64,000 nucleotides of DNA from Puia sp963703355 (GTDB lineage: Bacteria > Bacteroidota > Bacteroidia > Chitinophagales > Chitinophagaceae): the NCBI GenBank assembly GCA_963703355.1, contig OY969813.1, forward strand, positions 1,178,001-1,242,000. The letters are read 5' to 3'. Within the stretch, counting starts at the first letter, position 1, and each line of letters begins with the position of its first letter. Shown one piece after another: positions 62,129 to 64,000 of this stretch. A program made the position numbers and the translations under genes. The notes under the pieces were generated by a model. The model did no database searches. It was not told the origin of the DNA and saw nothing but the letters and a program-made list of their open reading frames with translations.

Positions 62129-62779
62129 TTAATGCCTGGGAGTTATCAGAATTCTGGCGTCCGCTTCCAATCCAATACCGGTAGGGGGCGATGTAACAGT
62201 AGTATCCTGAATTTCATCAATCAGTTTAATACTTAGCAACATCGGGTTAGCAGGAAATTCTATTCCTCCCGAGTAACTGATTGCACCGGAACTCGCAATA
62301 GACCATTCTGGAAACAAGGTCCGGGCACTTGTATCGCAAGTGATTAGTACACGTTTTTCAGCTCCCGAAGAAACGTTTCCCTGTGGAAAAATCGCACCAG
62401 TCGCTCCTTTTATATTAATCATCCCGATGGTATCGGGTATCCAGGTACATATATCGCCAGAAAGAGGATCGGCTCCGGATTTTGGAGTTGTATTGGGATA
62501 TTGATTGAGAATATTTGAAATAGTCACTACATCATTTACGATATCCACACGTAAAAATCCTGAATCGGTATAGTCGTCAATAAAACATGAATTGGTTCCG
62601 GCCTGGTGCCAGGCTATCAGAACGTCGTAGCTGAGTGAATAAGTGGACCCTGAAGGACTATTATTATTGTTGTTATTATTATTGTTGTTATTTAAGGAGG
62701 AAGATTTTGTGCACCCAACAAATAAAAATAAAATGATTATCCAATAATCATATCGGTTTTGAAACGAACGCATATGCAT
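62129..62779 (-). CDS. Hypothetical lipoprotein with poly-Asn linker
   Basis: 216 aa. Lipobox LFVGC with Cys23, then a linker of eleven consecutive Asn, followed by a beta-rich domain (TYSLSYDVLIAWHQAG, PEWSIASSGAISYSGGIEF). Two more Cys (SCFID, ICTWIP). Not recognised. The Asn run comes from a trinucleotide repeat and could vary between strains, changing linker length only. Confidence 0.65.
   Translation of the reverse strand: MHMRSFQNRYDYWIIILFLFVGCTKSSSLNNNNNNNNNNNSPSGSTYSLSYDVLIAWHQAGTNSCFIDDYTDSGFLRVDIVNDVVTISNILNQYPNTTPKSGADPLSGDICTWIPDTIGMINIKGATGAIFPQGNVSSGAEKRVLITCDTSARTLFPEWSIASSGAISYSGGIEFPANPMLLSIKLIDEIQDTTVTSPPTGIGLEADARILITPRH
62660..62692. repeat. Trinucleotide repeat coding for eleven Asn
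   Basis: Eleven ATT/GTT triplets on the plus strand (AAT/AAC codons on the minus strand) in the lipoprotein linker. Mixed triplets limit slippage. Any change by whole triplets stays in frame. Confidence 0.85.
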
Positions 62780-62869
62780 AAGGTTTAGTTTGTTTCAAAG
62801 CTACCTGTACTAAGAACGCGGGACAATAGTATAAAAGTTAGTGTCCCATTAATTTCCACGTGAGAGGTT

Positions 62870-63496
62870 CTATTTTTTTGAAACCTTATTCAGAGCTTCC
62901 GTACGATTATGTACGTGAAGTTTTTCGTAGATATTGTGAATGTGTTGCCTTACCGTTCCCACTGCAAGGGAGAGGTGATCAGAAATTTCTTTATATAACA
63001 ATCCTTTCGACAACAATTCAAGTATTTCATTTTCCCTTTTTCCTAGTAAGACTGAATGAATGGCACTGTCTTTTTTTTCCCGAAATATATTTACGACTTT
63101 GCGTGCAATATTCGGACTCATCGGAGAACCACCGTTGTAAAGTTCCTTTATTGCATCAAGTATTTGCATTGGATCCGTATTTTTCAACAGGTATCCCGAT
63201 GCGCCTGCCTTTAAAGCTTCGAAGATCTTTTCGTCATTCTCATAAATGGTAAACATCATGAATTGAGTTGCAGGGCAATCATCTTTGATTGCCCTGATAC
63301 AATTTATCCCGTTCATATCCGGTAGGTTGATATCCATAATTGCGATATCAGGTTGTACGGCGGGAAGTCTGATCATCGCTTCTTCGGCACTTGCGACAGC
63401 ACAAACAACTTTAAGTTCCTTGTCAGGCTCAATATAATTAATCAGACCTTCCCTGATTTCCTGCAAATCCTCAATAATAGCAACAGAGATGGGCAT
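62870..63496 (-). CDS. NarL/LuxR-type response regulator
   Basis: 208 aa from the ATG at 63496; the frame upstream starts at TTG. Receiver: IIEDLQEIRE, phosphoacceptor Asp55 in IAIMDINLPDMNG, Thr in MMFTIYE and Lys in YLLKNTD. C-terminal HTH: RENEILELLSKGLLYKEISDHLSLAVGTVRQHIHNIYEKL. Pairs with the NarX-type kinase 70 bp upstream on the same strand; that kinase is frameshifted, so the pair may not signal normally. Confidence 0.93.
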   Translation of the reverse strand: MPISVAIIEDLQEIREGLINYIEPDKELKVVCAVASAEEAMIRLPAVQPDIAIMDINLPDMNGINCIRAIKDDCPATQFMMFTIYENDEKIFEALKAGASGYLLKNTDPMQILDAIKELYNGGSPMSPNIARKVVNIFREKKDSAIHSVLLGKRENEILELLSKGLLYKEISDHLSLAVGTVRQHIHNIYEKLHVHNRTEALNKVSKK

Positions 63497-63565
63497 CTGC
63501 AAAAGTAAGAGCAATCATTATGAACTGCAATAGAACAAAGGTTAGTGAGTCATCAAATATCAAAA

Positions 63566-63850
63566 TCAGTCTTTTTCAACCGGAATGGCAATTTTAATGA
63601 CCGTACCTGATTCATTGAAGAATTGCACCCTGCCATTGATAGAATGTATCCTTTTCCTGATATTGGTGATGCCGTTTCCGTGTGGCCTGAGCTTATCCCA
63701 GTCAATACCTCTTCCATTGTCACGAATTTCGATATTCAACTCTTCATTCAACTGAAACCGGATGTGGACATGGGTTGCATGGGCGTGTTTAACGACATTA
63801 AAAAGACTTTCTTTTACTGCCAGAAAAAATTGTGCGTCTCGATTCCCCAC
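63566..63850 (-). pseudogene. NarX-type histidine kinase, C-terminal part (frameshifted)
   Basis: 94 codons in a different frame from the N-terminal part. Contains the HATPase: FLAVKESLFNVVKHAHATHVHI, N-box, and DNGRGIDWD G-box, GNGITNIRKRI, ending TVIKIAIPVEKD. The frame meets the upstream one inside a run of six A at 63824-63829 (T on the coding strand). Removing one base restores RRTIFLAVKESLFN. Annotators would report two pieces. Confidence 0.8.
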
Positions 63851-64000
63851 TTAAAGAGAGTGAATTGCTGTCGTGAGGGAGTTCGACATCATAACTTATT
63901 CCGTGGTTATGGAGATAGTCGGCAGCATAAGAACGTGTAAAAGCAAAAAGGTCCGCCATCGTGTCATTTTTTTCATTCATAGCCCAAACGATTTCACCCA
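63798..64000 (-). pseudogene. NarX-type histidine kinase, N-terminal side, runs off the window
   Basis: The frame is open to the window edge and reads EIVWAMNEKNDTMADLFAFTRSYAADYL, the piece normally between the dimerisation domain and the ATPase of NarX/DesK-like kinases, then LSLSGESRRTIF before going out of frame and stopping at 63798. An ATG at 63980 lies inside the gene and is not the true start. The sensor part lies beyond 64000. Confidence 0.75.

Overview
The window looks like a chromosomal segment of a Bacteroidota bacterium, probably order Chitinophagales or Sphingobacteriales. Evidence: AT-rich DNA (roughly 40% GC by eye), many lipoproteins and small outer-membrane barrels, promoter -7 boxes of the TAnnTTTG type, almost no Shine-Dalgarno sequences, and typical families (DUF2911, DUF3570/DUF4266, a haem_bd protein, a histidine-rich MEVHHHP-type membrane protein, LytTR/LytS pairs, ECF sigma plus barrel). 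No rRNA, tRNA, CRISPR array, integrase or transposase was recognised.

Layout. (1) 0.1-13.6 kb is a mixed metabolic stretch: aldo/keto reductase, a barrel protein, an arylsulfatase split by an in-frame TGA, a Tat-exported sugar isomerase-like TIM barrel facing a Nudix-type regulator, an MFS exporter, an ankyrin/CxxCH-cyclase-like gene pair, a berberine-bridge-type FAD oxidase and a GH5 glycosidase. (2) 13.7-31.5 kb is an exopolysaccharide locus: a long structured leader (15.0-15.6 kb), Wzx flippase, Wzy-like polymerase, four GT4-type glycosyltransferases, two hexapeptide acyltransferases, a WecG/TagA transferase, a WcaJ-like initiating transferase, a Wza-like export lipoprotein and a Wzc-like co-polymerase, flanked by two large polytopic membrane proteins. 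(3) 31.5-39.6 kb is loose: GDSL hydrolase, TMEM175 channel, an ArsR/SRPBCC operon with tandem operators, a single-domain response regulator, a PerM/AI-2E protein, a dead alpha/beta-hydrolase remnant, and three very small genes or transcripts. (4) 39.6-46.0 kb holds a PAP2 phosphatase, an ECF sigma factor with a membrane-anchored barrel, and a thioredoxin-ApbE-DUF4266-DUF3570-CxxCH operon. (5) 46.0-55.6 kb holds thioesterase, YceI, S1/P1 nuclease, a GIY-YIG-like protein, an FtsX/MacB-type permease, a DUF748 protein, a GT1 glycosyltransferase, a headless SRPBCC gene and a GNAT acetyltransferase. (6) 55.7-64.0 kb is signalling: a TolB-like/TPR protein, a LytS kinase and LytTR regulator bracketing two envelope genes, a DUF2911 protein, and a NarL regulator next to a frameshifted NarX-type kinase that runs off the window end.

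The best biology is the polysaccharide locus: initiation on undecaprenyl phosphate (25066), extension by the GT4 enzymes and WecG, acylation, flipping (15631), polymerisation (18283) and export (26546, 27393). The most unusual signals are the ops-like element plus hairpins ahead of this locus, several genes caught in decay (nonsense, frameshift, truncation, lost catalytic His), and small genes in the intergenic stretches at 31.8-33.2 kb.
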